Source of the DNA: Oscillospiraceae bacterium
Lineage (GTDB): Bacteria; Bacillota; Clostridia; Oscillospirales; Oscillospiraceae
Assembly: GCA_017409205.1 (NCBI GenBank)
Contig: JAFQTF010000022.1
Coordinates: forward strand, 1-60,955
Length of the DNA stretch: 60,955 nt
Direction: 5' to 3'
This document shows positions 25,975 to 35,494 of this stretch, piece by piece. Both the position numbers and the translations under genes were made by a program. The notes under the pieces were generated by a model that was given only the letters and a program-made list of their open reading frames with translations, was not told the origin of the DNA and made no database searches. Every line of letters starts with the position of its first letter. The stretch's first letter is position 1.

Positions 25975-26109
25975 TTAGGCGGACAGAACCTTGCGGCCCT
26001 TGGCACGACGGCGGGCCAGAACCTTGCGGCCGTTGGAAGTAGCCATTCTCTGACGGAAACCGTGGACCTTGGAACGATGACGGCGGCTGGGCTGGTAGGT
26101 ACGCTTCAT
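25975..26109 (-). CDS. rpmH: Ribosomal protein bL34
   Basis: A 44-residue, highly basic protein of the large ribosomal subunit. The start [12 protein letters not shown], the middle [16 protein letters not shown] and the end [11 protein letters not shown] match bL34 throughout. AGGAGG lies 8 bases before the ATG (26107-26109). A consensus promoter lies about 100 bases upstream. dnaA, its usual neighbour, is not next to it; typA lies there instead. Confidence 0.98.
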   Translation of the reverse strand: MKRTYQPSRRHRSKVHGFRQRMATSNGRKVLARRRAKGRKVLSA

Positions 26110-26181
26110 TACACTTTCACCTCCTGATGATTTGATTCATTATGCTCGACAGCCTGAATAGGCCGCAGCAACACATATTAA

Positions 26182-26199
26182 GTGACCATACATGGTCAT
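26182..26199 (-). other. Inverted repeat at the rpmH transcript 5' end
   Basis: TGACCA-N4-TGGTCA (26183-26198) begins about 10 bases downstream of the rpmH -10 box. It would form a small hairpin at the very 5' end of the mRNA or an operator at the transcription start. Confidence 0.4.
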
Positions 26200-26207
26200 G
26201 CTAGGCC

Positions 26208-26236
26208 ATTATAACCGAAAAAGGCAGTTTGGTCAA
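26208..26236 (-). promoter_or_regulatory. Strong promoter of rpmH
   Basis: On the - strand: TTGACC (26231-26236), exactly 17 bases, TATAAT (26208-26213). Near-consensus, as expected for a ribosomal protein gene. Confidence 0.9.
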
Positions 26237-26271
26237 CATTTTTTTCGCTTTTCCCGGAGAAAAATTCTGTT

Positions 26272-26297
26272 GGCTGCGCTGCAGCCGCAGCGCAGCC
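26272..26297 (-). terminator. Terminator of typA
   Basis: An 11-bp stem (GGCTGCGCTGC and complement) with a 4-base loop; on the - strand AACAGAATTTTT follows. Confidence 0.75.
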
Positions 26298-26309
26298 TGT
26301 GATTTTTCT

Positions 26310-28145
26310 TTAGCCGTTTTCCTGGGCCCGCTTCTTCATCAGATTGCGCATGCGGATGCCATGGTCCAGCTCCCGCTTGCGGATGCGCAGGCTCTTGGGG
26401 GTGCATTCCAGCAGTTCGTCATCTGCCAGGAATTCCAGGCACTGCTCCAGAGACATGATCTTGGGGGGCACCAGGCGGATGGCTTCATCGGAGCCGGAAG
26501 CACGCATATTGGTCAGCTGCTTGCGCTTGCAGACATTGACGGTCATATCCTCGTTACGGCTGCAGATACCCACCACCATACCGGCATAGACAGGGGTGCC
26601 GGGACCGATCAGCAGAGCACCGCGCTCCTGGGCAGCGCCCAGACCATAGGCAACGGCTTCACCGGACTCATGGGCAATAAGGCTGCCCACCAGACGGCGC
26701 TCGATCTCGCCCTTCATGGGTGCGTAGGAATCCAGAACAGAGGACATAATGCCTTCGCCCTTGGTATCGGTGAGGAACTCACTGCGGTAGCCGAAAAGGC
26801 CACGGGAGGGCACCTTGAACTCCAGACGATAACGGCTGCCCATGGGGGTCATTCCCAGCAGGTCGCCCTTGCGGCGGCCCATCTTCTCGATGACGGAGCC
26901 CATACACTCCTCGGGAACGTCGGCCACCATCCGCTCGATGGGCTCGCAGAGCTTACCGTCAATGGTCTTGGTCAGAACACGGGGGGTGGAAACAGAGAAC
27001 TCATAGCCCTCCCGGCGCATGGTCTCCATGAGGATGGACAGGTGCATTTCGCCCCGGCCTGCCACGTTGAAGGCATCAGTTCCCTGCTCGGTGACATGGA
27101 GGGAAACGTCCTTCAGCAGCTCCCGCTCCAGACGGTCCCGGAGGTTACGGGAGGTAACATGCTTGCCTTCCTTACCGGCGAAGGGAGAATCATTGACGGC
27201 AAAGGTCATTTCAATGGTGGGATCGCTGATCTTTACGAAGGGCAGCGGCTCCACGGCTTCGGGTGCGCAGAGGGTACGGCCGATGGTGATATCAGCCATG
27301 CCGGAAAGGGCCACGATCTCGCCAGCAGAGGCAGACTGGATGGGCTTCTTGCCCAGACCGTCGAACTCGTACAGGGCAACCACTTTGCCCTTCTGCTTCA
27401 GGGAAGGATCATGATAGTCGCAGATGGTGACTTCCTGGTTCACCTTGATGGTGCCCCGCTCCACACGGCCCACGGCAATACGTCCCACATAATCATTGTA
27501 GTCGATGGAGGAAACCAGCAGCTGCAGATCGCCGGTTTCGTCACCCTGGGGGGCGGGAATATAGTTGATGATGGTCTCGAACAGAGGGGTCAGATCCTTG
27601 CCCACCTCATCGGGGCCGTAGGCAGCGGTGCCCTGGCGGCCGGAGCAGAAAACCGTGGGGCTGTTGAACTGCTCGTCGGTGGCGTCCAGGTCCAGCAGCA
27701 GTTCCAGAACCTCGTCCATAACCTCCTCAATGCGGGCATCGGGCTTGTCGATCTTATTGACGGCCACGATGACCTTGTGGCCCAGTTCCAGAGCCTTCTG
27801 CAGCACGAAACGGGTCTGGGGCATGGGGCCCTCGGCAGCATCCACCAGCAGGATAACGCCGTTGACCATCTTCAGGATGCGCTCCACCTCGCCGCCGAAG
27901 TCGGCGTGGCCGGGGGTATCCACGATATTGATCTTGTAGTCCTTATACCGGACGGAAGTATTCTTGGCCAGAATGGTGATGCCACGCTCACGCTCCAGAT
28001 CACCGGAGTCCATAACCCGGTCCTGAGTGGCCTGATTTTCACGGTAAATGCCGCCCTGCTTCAGCAGCTCATCCACCAGAGTGGTCTTACCATGGTCAAC
28101 GTGGGCAATAATGGCAATATTTCTGATTTTTTCCTGAGATGCCAT
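26310..28145 (-). CDS. typA: Ribosome-binding GTPase TypA/BipA
   Basis: A translational GTPase that acts in ribosome assembly and stress or cold adaptation. 611 residues with elongation-factor architecture: G1 AHVDHGKTTLVDELL, G3 DTPGHADFGGE, G4 NKIDKPDA, then domains II and III and the BipA-specific C-terminal domain ending MKKRAQENG. The start at 28143-28145 (MASQEKIRNIAI) fits family length; a longer frame from 28181 is not needed. GGAG lies about 11 bases upstream. Confidence 0.96.
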   Translation of the reverse strand: MASQEKIRNIAIIAHVDHGKTTLVDELLKQGGIYRENQATQDRVMDSGDLERERGITILAKNTSVRYKDYKINIVDTPGHADFGGEVERILKMVNGVILLVDAAEGPMPQTRFVLQKALELGHKVIVAVNKIDKPDARIEEVMDEVLELLLDLDATDEQFNSPTVFCSGRQGTAAYGPDEVGKDLTPLFETIINYIPAPQGDETGDLQLLVSSIDYNDYVGRIAVGRVERGTIKVNQEVTICDYHDPSLKQKGKVVALYEFDGLGKKPIQSASAGEIVALSGMADITIGRTLCAPEAVEPLPFVKISDPTIEMTFAVNDSPFAGKEGKHVTSRNLRDRLERELLKDVSLHVTEQGTDAFNVAGRGEMHLSILMETMRREGYEFSVSTPRVLTKTIDGKLCEPIERMVADVPEECMGSVIEKMGRRKGDLLGMTPMGSRYRLEFKVPSRGLFGYRSEFLTDTKGEGIMSSVLDSYAPMKGEIERRLVGSLIAHESGEAVAYGLGAAQERGALLIGPGTPVYAGMVVGICSRNEDMTVNVCKRKQLTNMRASGSDEAIRLVPPKIMSLEQCLEFLADDELLECTPKSLRIRKRELDHGIRMRNLMKKRAQENG

Positions 28146-28197
28146 ATTTATAAAGTCTCCTTTGAGTCCTAAAAAATTCATAATCTACCAACTTAAA

Positions 28198-28226
28198 AAT
28201 ATAGCACATTGTCAAATAAAATGCAA
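28198..28226 (-). promoter_or_regulatory. Candidate typA promoter
   Basis: On the - strand: TTGCAT (28221-28226), 17 bases, TATATT (28198-28203), in an AT-rich gap about 50 bases before the start codon. Confidence 0.65.
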
Positions 28227-28277
28227 TATATTTTGTGAAAAAACAACATCTCCCCTTGTTTCCTGAAAGAAAAAACA

Positions 28278-28301
28278 GCACCGCGGGCAAAGCCGCGGTG
28301 C
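28278..28301 (-). terminator. Terminator of the AraC-family gene
   Basis: A 9-bp stem GCACCGCGG with its complement around a 6-base loop; on the - strand TGTTTTTTC follows. Confidence 0.88.
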
Positions 28302-28308
28302 ATGTTCA

Positions 28309-29220
28309 TCAGTGGAAATACTGAGACGAGGAATGATACTCCGATGGAGACATCCGGGTGTACTTTCGAAACTGCAGGGAAAAATACTGATAGGAAGAAT
28401 AATTCAGCATACTGGCGATCTGGGAATAGGTATACTGGTTTTCGCGAATCAGCCGCTTGGCGGTGTCGATCTTCATCCGGTTGAAATATTCGATCACGCC
28501 GCAGCCCTTCTGCTCATGAAAGATTTTCTGCAGCAGGGATTTGCTGATGTTATTATCCCGGCAGATCTCCCCCACAGATAGGTTCTGGTACACCCGTTCC
28601 TGTAGGTAAGCCGTGATCTGCCCCATCAGGCGGATATGGACTCCGTTTCCGGAAGAGAATGCACTGTCAGAGATGCCCGTTGGTGTGTTTGCCAGACGGC
28701 GGTACAGGCTGATCAGCAACAGCTCCAGATACATCTTGAAGATCTGTTCACTGCCGAAGGGTGCATCATACCGATGGCGCAGGGGATTGGACAGCGGCAG
28801 ACAGAAGGACTTGCGGGCTTCATCCACCAGCCGTCCCAGTGCGTGGATCTCCGTTTCCGTGGCCTGGATCGTTTTCTCCCGGAACATCTTCATATTCGGC
28901 GAATCGCAGCGGAAGGAAATGACGATAAGGTTGGGCGCATTTTTGCCGATTGCCCGCAGCGCATGGAATTCATTGGGCTGATGAAAAATGATCGCGCCCT
29001 TCTCAAGGATCACCTTTCGTTCCTCCGCAGTGACCTCCACCGCGCCGGCGTCCACAAACAGCAGCTCCCAAAAATCATGTTTTTCTCCTTTGAATACATA
29101 GTCGCAGTCATATTCAAAGTAGTGGACAGTGTAGATATCCGTAATGTCAAACACAGAGATCAGGGAAATGCTTTTGTAGTTTTTATATTTTTTGGGAAGC
29201 ATGCAGTCAGATTCTTTCAT
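28309..29220 (-). CDS. AraC-family transcriptional regulator
   Basis: 303 residues. An N-terminal cupin-like sensing domain (about 25-110, HDFWELLFVDAGAVEVTAE and GAIIFHQPNEFHAL) and two C-terminal helix-turn-helix motifs (about 200-300: LSVGEICRDNNISKSLLQKIF and YSQIASMLNYSSYQYFSLQFRKY). This layout is typical of regulators of sugar genes. Its start overlaps the end of the YesL-like gene by 14 bases. Target unknown; the divergent galK-galT genes and the amino-sugar locus farther right are possible but unproven. Confidence 0.9.
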   Translation of the reverse strand: MKESDCMLPKKYKNYKSISLISVFDITDIYTVHYFEYDCDYVFKGEKHDFWELLFVDAGAVEVTAEERKVILEKGAIIFHQPNEFHALRAIGKNAPNLIVISFRCDSPNMKMFREKTIQATETEIHALGRLVDEARKSFCLPLSNPLRHRYDAPFGSEQIFKMYLELLLISLYRRLANTPTGISDSAFSSGNGVHIRLMGQITAYLQERVYQNLSVGEICRDNNISKSLLQKIFHEQKGCGVIEYFNRMKIDTAKRLIRENQYTYSQIASMLNYSSYQYFSLQFRKYTRMSPSEYHSSSQYFH

Positions 29221-29833
29221 AGCGTTTCAGTATCCGGTTAAAAATATGGCTGGCGATCAGGTTGATGGTGGAAAATCCGCAGATCAGGAATGCGCAGGCA
29301 GCATACAGAAAGAACAATTCCGACAGCCCGCACAGTATGGGGATCACACCATGAAGCAGAAGAAGCAGCACTGTCCAGGGAAAATGGCCTGCCATCATCC
29401 GCAGTGCGTTCCCGGCTGCCTGCCGTGTCGTGCAGACAAAACGGGTCACAATTGGAAATACATAAATCACCATACAGCAGGCCGCTGCGAAGACCATTAT
29501 CAGCATGACCCGCGGAATCTGGTAAAATGCCGGAAGCATCACAGGCATCACCCACCAGTCCAGCGCCAGCAGCAGACACAGACCCAGAAAAAGGATCCAG
29601 AAAAATGTCGCCTGTCTGAAGTTGCTCCGGAATCCCTCCCAGTAGAGCTTCCAGACACTGCCGCTTTCTCCCCGGACCGTTTTCAGATTGACATGATACA
29701 TGCCGCAGACCGCCGCGCCAATGGTAACCACTGGCAGACAGCTGACCAGAAAGAACAGGTTCAGCAGGATCAGTTCACAAAATCCGGATAAGTAGCCCAT
29801 CGGTGTGCTGTTGTAGTCCAAGGTATCGCGCAT
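29207..29833 (-). CDS. YesL-like (DUF624) membrane protein
   Basis: 208 residues with about five to six hydrophobic segments (LSGFCELILLNLFFLVSCLP, FFWILFLGLCLLLALDWW and others). The motif PVVTIGAAVCGMYHVNLK is typical of the YesL/DUF624 family, often found beside carbohydrate ABC transporters in Bacillota; biochemical role unknown. The start at 29831-29833 follows AAAGGA. It is co-transcribed with the AraC regulator. Confidence 0.85.
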   Translation of the reverse strand: MRDTLDYNSTPMGYLSGFCELILLNLFFLVSCLPVVTIGAAVCGMYHVNLKTVRGESGSVWKLYWEGFRSNFRQATFFWILFLGLCLLLALDWWVMPVMLPAFYQIPRVMLIMVFAAACCMVIYVFPIVTRFVCTTRQAAGNALRMMAGHFPWTVLLLLLHGVIPILCGLSELFFLYAACAFLICGFSTINLIASHIFNRILKRYERI

Positions 29834-29868
29834 GGGAATAGTCCTTTCGTCCAAAAATGGTTTCTTTT

Positions 29869-29897
29869 ATTCTATCGAAAAAACGCCGAAAATGCAA
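29869..29897 (-). promoter_or_regulatory. Promoter of the YesL-AraC pair
   Basis: On the - strand: TTGCAT (29892-29897), 17 bases, TAGAAT (29869-29874), 36 bases before the start codon and back-to-back with the galK promoter. Confidence 0.7.
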
Positions 29898-29939
29898 TAT
29901 GATTTGTTTTCCCCGCCTGTCGGCCCAGCATATTTCCTG

Positions 29940-29968
29940 TGGACAGCAGCAAAAAAAGATGGTATGAT
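29940..29968 (+). promoter_or_regulatory. Promoter of galK-galT
   Basis: TGGACA (29940-29945), 17 bases, TATGAT (29963-29968), about 50 bases before galK. It lies 42 bases from the divergent -35 of the YesL-AraC pair. Confidence 0.75.
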
Positions 29969-30018
29969 AGCTGTGAAAATTATGGTTAAAAACCAGGAAA
30001 ATACAGGAGGAACGATCT

Positions 30019-31236
30019 ATGTCTGTCAGAACCCTTGTTTTGTCTTCCGAAAAGAAATCGGCTCTGGATGCCGGGTTTGCCGCTGCCTTCGGCGGTGCGC
30101 CTGACCGCTATTTTTCCGCCCCCGGCCGTACCGAGATCGGCGGCAACCACACTGACCATCAGCGGGGCCGTGTTCTGGCAGCTGCCGTGAATCTGGATAC
30201 GGTAGCGGCTGTCCGGCTCAACGGCACTGATACCATCCGGATCCTGTCCAAAGGCTACCCCATGAGCGTGGTGAATGTTTCCGAGCTGACCCCTGTGGAA
30301 TCTGAGATCAATACCACCTCTGCCCTGATCCGGGGCGTGGCTGCCCGGTTCACCCAGCTGGGCTGCACCGTGAAGGGCTTCGATGCCTACTGCGAATCCA
30401 CCGTCCTGCCCGGCTCCGGTCTTTCCTCCTCCGCTGCCTATGAGGTGCTGATCGGCACCATCGTGAACCACCTGTTCTTCGAGGGGAAGGTATCTCAGCC
30501 CGAGGTGGCCATGATCGGCCAGTATGCGGAAAATGTGTTTTTCGGCAAGCCCTGCGGCCTGATGGATCAGATGGCATCCAGCGTGGGCAATCTGATCACC
30601 ATCGACTTCTTTGATAAGGAGAACCCTGTCATTCAGCCTTTGAATGTGGATTTTTCCGCCTATGGCCATGCCCTGTGCATCATCGACTCCGGCGCCGACC
30701 ATGCCGACCTGACCGATGAATACGCCGCCATTCCCGGAGAAATCAAAGCCATCGCCGCTCACTTTGGCAAGGAAGTGCTGACCCAGATTGAGGAAGCTGA
30801 CTTCTATGCTGCGATTCCCACGCTGCGGAAGACCTGCGGCGACCGGGCTGTTATGCGGGCAGTGCACTTCTATCAGGAAAATGCCCGGGTTCCCCTGCAG
30901 GTGGCAGCTCTGGAAAACGGAGATTTTAACCGCTTCCTGTCTCTTGTAAAGCAGAGCGGCTATTCCTCCTGGATGTACCTGCAGAATGTGATTCCCGCAG
31001 GCTATAAGCAGCATCAGGATGTGGCTGTGGCGCTGGCACTGTGCGAGCATTATCTTCAGGGCCAGGGTGCTTACCGCGTCCATGGCGGCGGCTTTGCCGG
31101 AACGGTACAGGCTTTTGTACCCTTCGATATTCTGGACAGCTTTGTTGCCGGTATCGACGGTGCTCTGGGTGCAGGCGCCTGCCATATACTGTCCATCCGT
31201 CCCCAGGGCGGTGTGCCGGCAGTGACTGCTGAATAA
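30019..31236 (+). CDS. galK: Galactokinase
   Basis: Phosphorylates galactose to galactose 1-phosphate (Leloir pathway). 405 residues of the GHMP kinase superfamily. The galactokinase signature PGRTEIGGNHTDHQ is at 35-48. The GHMP ATP loop LPGSGLSSSAA and the C-terminal motif HGGGFAGT are present. AGGAGG lies upstream of the ATG. It is followed by galT after 17 bases. Confidence 0.96.
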   Translation: MSVRTLVLSSEKKSALDAGFAAAFGGAPDRYFSAPGRTEIGGNHTDHQRGRVLAAAVNLDTVAAVRLNGTDTIRILSKGYPMSVVNVSELTPVESEINTTSALIRGVAARFTQLGCTVKGFDAYCESTVLPGSGLSSSAAYEVLIGTIVNHLFFEGKVSQPEVAMIGQYAENVFFGKPCGLMDQMASSVGNLITIDFFDKENPVIQPLNVDFSAYGHALCIIDSGADHADLTDEYAAIPGEIKAIAAHFGKEVLTQIEEADFYAAIPTLRKTCGDRAVMRAVHFYQENARVPLQVAALENGDFNRFLSLVKQSGYSSWMYLQNVIPAGYKQHQDVAVALALCEHYLQGQGAYRVHGGGFAGTVQAFVPFDILDSFVAGIDGALGAGACHILSIRPQGGVPAVTAE

Positions 31237-31253
31237 GAAGGGGGCGCGCAGAT

Positions 31254-32747
31254 ATGAAAATTGAAACCTATATTGATTCCCTGATTTCCTATGCCATGAA
31301 CTGCGGTCTGGCTGAACCCTGCGATCATGTGGTACTTGTAAACCGGCTGCTGGATCTGCTGCACAAAGAGGATTACGAGCCCTCTGACGAACCTCAGAGC
31401 GAGGATCTGGAGGAGATCCTGGCCGGTATTCTGGCCTATGCCGTGGAGAAGGGCCTCTGCGATGACGGCATCACTGCCAGAGATATTTTTGACACCCGCA
31501 TCATGGGCGCCGTTACCCCCATGCCCCGGGAAGTGATCCATACCTTCCGGGAAAAGTTTGCCCTCAGCCCGGAGGCCGCCACCGACTGGTACTACAAATT
31601 CTCCTGCGATACCGACTATATCCGCCGTTACCGCATTGCCAAAGATATGCGCTGGAAGTATCCTTCCGAATATGGTGAGATGGACATTACCATCAACCTG
31701 AGTAAGCCCGAAAAGGACCCCAAAGCCATTGCCGCCGCCAAAAATGCCCCTCAGAACGCCTATCCCAAGTGCCAGCTGTGTGTGGAAAATGAGGGCTATG
31801 CCGGACGGATGAATCATCCTGCCCGGGCAAACCACCGGATTATTCCCATCGACATGGGCGGTGAGGACTGGCGGCTGCAGTACAGCCCCTATGTTTACTA
31901 CAATGAGCACTGCATCGTGTTTAATTCCCAGCATGTTCCCATGAAGATTGACCAGCGAGCCTTTGAAAAGCTGCTGGATTTTGTGGCAGTGTTCCCCCAC
32001 TACTTTGTAGGCTCCAACGCTGACCTGCCCATCGTGGGCGGCTCCATCCTGAGCCATGAGCATTTCCAGGGCGGTCATTATACCTTTGCCATGGAGACTG
32101 CACCCGTGGAGACGGCGCTGACCTTTGCGGGCTTTGAGGATGTGCAGGCCGGTATCGTCAAGTGGCCCATGAGCGTCATCCGTCTGGATGGCACCGATCC
32201 CAAGCGGCTGGCAGAACTGGGCGGCAAGATTCTGGCTGCCTGGCGGGGCTACAGCGATGAAAGCGTGGGTGTCATCGCCTTCTCCGACGGTGAGCCCCAC
32301 AATACCATTACCCCCATCGCCCGCCGCCGGGGCGACCTGTTCGAGCTGGATCTGGTGCTGCGGTGCAATATCACCACTCAGGAGCATCCTCTGGGTGTAT
32401 TCCATCCCCATGCAGACAAGCACCACATCAAGAAGGAAAACATCGGTCTCATCGAGGTCATGGGTCTGGCTGTGCTGCCCAGCCGTCTGAAGAGCGAACT
32501 CACTGCACTGGCTGAGGCCATCGTTTCCGGCGGGGATATCGCCGGTGATGCCCTGCTGAGCAAGCACGCAACATGGGTGGAGGAGCTGAAACAAGCTTAC
32601 ACCTTCACCGCAGAAAATGCTCTGGACATCATTCTGCAGGAAACCGGCCGGGTCTTTGCCGCCGTTCTGGAGGATGCCGGCGTCTACAAGAATACAGACG
32701 CGGGAAAGGCCGCTTTCCTGAAGTTCGTGGAATTTGTAAATCAATAA
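31254..32747 (+). CDS. galT: UDP-glucose-hexose-1-phosphate uridylyltransferase, class II
   Basis: Exchanges galactose 1-phosphate with UDP-glucose. The 497-residue length and N-terminus (TYIDSLISYAMNCGLAEPCD) identify the Bacillota class II enzyme, longer than the E. coli type. Active-site region GGSILSHEHFQGGHYTF, with the His-rich motif, is present, as is the zinc-type CQLCVENEGYAGR. No galE is in the window. Confidence 0.95.
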   Translation: MKIETYIDSLISYAMNCGLAEPCDHVVLVNRLLDLLHKEDYEPSDEPQSEDLEEILAGILAYAVEKGLCDDGITARDIFDTRIMGAVTPMPREVIHTFREKFALSPEAATDWYYKFSCDTDYIRRYRIAKDMRWKYPSEYGEMDITINLSKPEKDPKAIAAAKNAPQNAYPKCQLCVENEGYAGRMNHPARANHRIIPIDMGGEDWRLQYSPYVYYNEHCIVFNSQHVPMKIDQRAFEKLLDFVAVFPHYFVGSNADLPIVGGSILSHEHFQGGHYTFAMETAPVETALTFAGFEDVQAGIVKWPMSVIRLDGTDPKRLAELGGKILAAWRGYSDESVGVIAFSDGEPHNTITPIARRRGDLFELDLVLRCNITTQEHPLGVFHPHADKHHIKKENIGLIEVMGLAVLPSRLKSELTALAEAIVSGGDIAGDALLSKHATWVEELKQAYTFTAENALDIILQETGRVFAAVLEDAGVYKNTDAGKAAFLKFVEFVNQ

Positions 32748-32754
32748 TATGTGC

Positions 32755-32789
32755 AAAGAAGCCCGGGAGAATTCCTCCCGGGCTTCTTT
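32755..32789 (+). terminator. Terminator of galK-galT
   Basis: A perfect 15-bp stem AAAGAAGCCCGGGAG with its complement, 5-base loop, T-rich 3' arm. Confidence 0.93.
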
Positions 32790-32802
32790 GCGGATATTTC
32801 CT

Positions 32803-32831
32803 TTGACTGTTCTTTCATTATCTGCTATAAT
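32803..32831 (+). promoter_or_regulatory. Promoter of trmB
   Basis: TTGACT (32803-32808), 17 bases, TATAAT (32826-32831); near-consensus, about 50 bases before the start codon. Confidence 0.88.
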
Positions 32832-32879
32832 GATAAAATGAAAAATGTGGGCATTTTTGCCCTTTTGGAGGATAATTCT

Positions 32880-33563
32880 ATGAGAATGCGCAGAATGAAG
32901 AATCTGGATCCCCGGATGGAGAAGTGTGCCGCCCTTCGCATCGCCGAGCCTGCTGCCCTGAAGGGTAACTGGCGGAGCCTGAAACCGGACTGCACCGCCC
33001 TCTGGGTGGAAGTGGGCTGCGGCAAGGGCAAATTTACTGCCGAGACTGCCGAAGCCAATCCCGATGTGCTGATGATCGCCGTGGAGCGCTGCCGGGAGGC
33101 CATGGTAGTGGCTATGGAGAAGGCACAGTCCATGGGCCTGAAAAATGTATTCTATATCGATATGGATGTCGCCAACATCGAGGAGATCTTCGAAGGTGAG
33201 GAGATCGACCGACTGTTCATCAATTTCCCCGACCCCTGGCCCCGAAAGAAGAACGCCAAGCGCCGTCTGACCCACCGCGGCTTTCTGGACAAGTACTGCC
33301 GGGTGGTACGAACCGGCGGCGAGTTCCACTTCAAGACTGACAATGCCCCCCTGTTTGAGTTCAGCGTGGAAGAGTTTGCCGCCTGCGGTCTGGAGGTAAA
33401 GAATCTGACCCGTGATCTGCACGCAAACGGCATCGTGGGCATCATGACCGGCTATGAAGAAAAATTCCACGGTCTGGGTACCCCCATCAACCGCTGTGAA
33501 GTGGTCTGCAAGCCCTTTGTGCTTCCTGCTGAGGAGAAAAAGGAAAAGACAGAAGAGATATAA
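32880..33563 (+). CDS. trmB: tRNA (guanine-N7-)-methyltransferase
   Basis: Methylates G46 of tRNAs with S-adenosylmethionine. 227 residues. The SAM motif [10 protein letters not shown] and the TrmB hallmark [16 protein letters not shown] are clear, as is [11 protein letters not shown]. The start [12 protein letters not shown] at 32880 follows GGAGGATAATTCT. An upstream frame opening belongs to the leader. It is 49 bases from mnmG, so two tRNA modification genes share a transcript. Confidence 0.95.
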   Translation: MRMRRMKNLDPRMEKCAALRIAEPAALKGNWRSLKPDCTALWVEVGCGKGKFTAETAEANPDVLMIAVERCREAMVVAMEKAQSMGLKNVFYIDMDVANIEEIFEGEEIDRLFINFPDPWPRKKNAKRRLTHRGFLDKYCRVVRTGGEFHFKTDNAPLFEFSVEEFAACGLEVKNLTRDLHANGIVGIMTGYEEKFHGLGTPINRCEVVCKPFVLPAEEKKEKTEEI

Positions 33564-33612
33564 GATATTGGATGCGGTGCATCGAAAATATCTTATTTCC
33601 GGAGGAACGACT

Positions 33613-35481
33613 ATGACAACCTATTATGGAGGAACCTGTGATGTTGCGGTCATCGGCGCCGGCCATGCCGGCATTGAGGCAGCCCTGGCAGCTGCCCGAC
33701 TGGGCATGCACACCATCCTCTTTACCATCAATCTGGATACTGTGGGCAATATGCCCTGCAATCCCGCAGTGGGCGGCACCGGCAAGGGCCATCTGGTCCG
33801 GGAGATCGATGCCCTGGGCGGTGAAATGGGTGTTGCCGCCGACCACAGCTGTATCCAGTACCGGATGCTGAACCGGGGCAAGGGCCCTGCCGTCCATTCC
33901 CTCCGGGCGCAGGCAGACCGGCGGAAATACCAGCAGTACATGAAACACGCGCTGGAACTGCAGCAGGATCTGGAACTGAAACAGGCCCAGATCGTGGAAA
34001 TCCTGGTGGAAAATGGCGCAGTTTCCGGTGTCCGCACCCAGCTGGGCGCGGAGTACGGCGCCAAGGCCGTTATCATTGCCACCGGCACATATCTGGACAG
34101 CACCATCATCACCGGTGAAAGTGTGATCCCCTCCGGACCCGATGGCATGCACCCCAGCATCGGCCTTGCAGACAATCTGCGTGAGCTGGGGCTTTCCCTG
34201 CGCCGGTTCAAGACCGGCACACCGCCCCGGATCAACCGCCGCAGCATCGATTTTTCAAAAATGGAGCTGCAGCCCGGCGACGAGACTGTTGAGCCCTTCT
34301 CCTTCAAGACCGGCCATAAGGTGAACAATTCCGCCGTGTGCCATCTGACCTATACCAACGAAAAGACCCACGACATCATCCGGGCCAATCTGCACCGCAG
34401 CCCCATGTATGACGGCACCATCTCCGGCGTGGGACCCCGGTACTGCCCCAGCATCGAGACCAAGATCGTCCGCTTTGCGGATAAGGAACGCCATCAGCTG
34501 TTCATCGAGCCCTGCGGTCTGGACACCGAGGAAATGTATATCCAGGGTTTCTCCTCTTCGCTTCCCGAGGATGTTCAGATCGCCATGATGCGCACCATTC
34601 CGGGACTGGAAAAAGCGGAAATGATGCGTCCTGCCTACGCCATCGAGTATGAATGTGTGGACCCCACCCAGCTGCTGCCCACCATGGAGACCAAGTGCAT
34701 CCGCAATCTCTACGGTGCCGGCCAGTTCAACGGAACTTCCGGCTACGAGGAAGCTGCGGCCCAGGGTCTGATCGCCGGTATCAACGCCGCGCTGCGGCTG
34801 AAGGGGGAAGAACCCTTTATCCTGACCCGGGATACCAGCTACATCGGCACTCTCATCGACGATCTGGTGACCAAGGGTACCAACGAGCCTTACCGCATCA
34901 TGACCAGCCGCTGCGAATACCGGCTGCTCCACCGGCAGGACAATGCCGACCAGCGGCTGACCCATCTGGGCGCGAAGGTGGGACTGGTTTCACCGGAGCG
35001 GCTGCAGGAAGTGGAGGAAAAATATGCCCGGGTCGCCTGGGAGGTTCGCCGCCTGGAAAGCAACGGTGTACCCGCTTCCCCCGAACTGAACGCCATGCTG
35101 GAAGCAAAGGGAAGCGCGCCTGTTGCAAATTCCGCAAGGCTTGCCGACCTTCTGCGCCGTCCCAACATCACATACGCAGACATTGCGCTCTTTGATCCCA
35201 ACCGGCCCGATCTGCCTGTCTCCGTTACCGAGGAAGTGGAGATCCAGATCAAATATGCCGGGTATCTGGCCCGGCAGGAAAAGCAGGTGCGGGAATTCAA
35301 GAAGGAAGAGTCCCGGCTGCTCCCTGTGGACATCGACTATGATTCCATCGTGGGTCTTCGTCTGGAGGCCAAGGAAAAGCTGCAGCAGATCAGGCCCATG
35401 TCCATCGGTCAGGCAGGCCGGATATCCGGCGTCAGCCCCTCAGATATTGCCGTGCTGCTGATCTGGCTGGAAAGCCGATAA
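33613..35481 (+). CDS. mnmG: tRNA uridine 5-carboxymethylaminomethyl modification enzyme MnmG (GidA)
   Basis: An FAD enzyme that with MnmE modifies U34 of tRNAs. 622 residues. The FAD-binding [17 protein letters not shown] is near residue 15, then [23 protein letters not shown] and GTPPRI, with the C-terminal helical domain ending [16 protein letters not shown] lies 8 bases before the ATG. mnmE and rsmG, often next to it, are absent here. Confidence 0.97.
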   Translation: MTTYYGGTCDVAVIGAGHAGIEAALAAARLGMHTILFTINLDTVGNMPCNPAVGGTGKGHLVREIDALGGEMGVAADHSCIQYRMLNRGKGPAVHSLRAQADRRKYQQYMKHALELQQDLELKQAQIVEILVENGAVSGVRTQLGAEYGAKAVIIATGTYLDSTIITGESVIPSGPDGMHPSIGLADNLRELGLSLRRFKTGTPPRINRRSIDFSKMELQPGDETVEPFSFKTGHKVNNSAVCHLTYTNEKTHDIIRANLHRSPMYDGTISGVGPRYCPSIETKIVRFADKERHQLFIEPCGLDTEEMYIQGFSSSLPEDVQIAMMRTIPGLEKAEMMRPAYAIEYECVDPTQLLPTMETKCIRNLYGAGQFNGTSGYEEAAAQGLIAGINAALRLKGEEPFILTRDTSYIGTLIDDLVTKGTNEPYRIMTSRCEYRLLHRQDNADQRLTHLGAKVGLVSPERLQEVEEKYARVAWEVRRLESNGVPASPELNAMLEAKGSAPVANSARLADLLRRPNITYADIALFDPNRPDLPVSVTEEVEIQIKYAGYLARQEKQVREFKKEESRLLPVDIDYDSIVGLRLEAKEKLQQIRPMSIGQAGRISGVSPSDIAVLLIWLESR

Positions 35482-35494
35482 TTTCATCACAATC

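Noticed and set aside
25792-26127. A + strand frame of 111 codons across rpmH
   Set aside because: It is antisense to the certain bL34 gene and runs through the rpmH terminator.
25664-26309. Chromosome origin near rpmH
   Set aside because: No dnaA gene, no cluster of TTATCCACA-type boxes and no AT-rich unwinding region were seen.
31071-33470. A 799-codon open frame opposite galT-trmB
   Set aside because: Crosses the terminators and promoters of two unrelated + strand genes and shows no domain.
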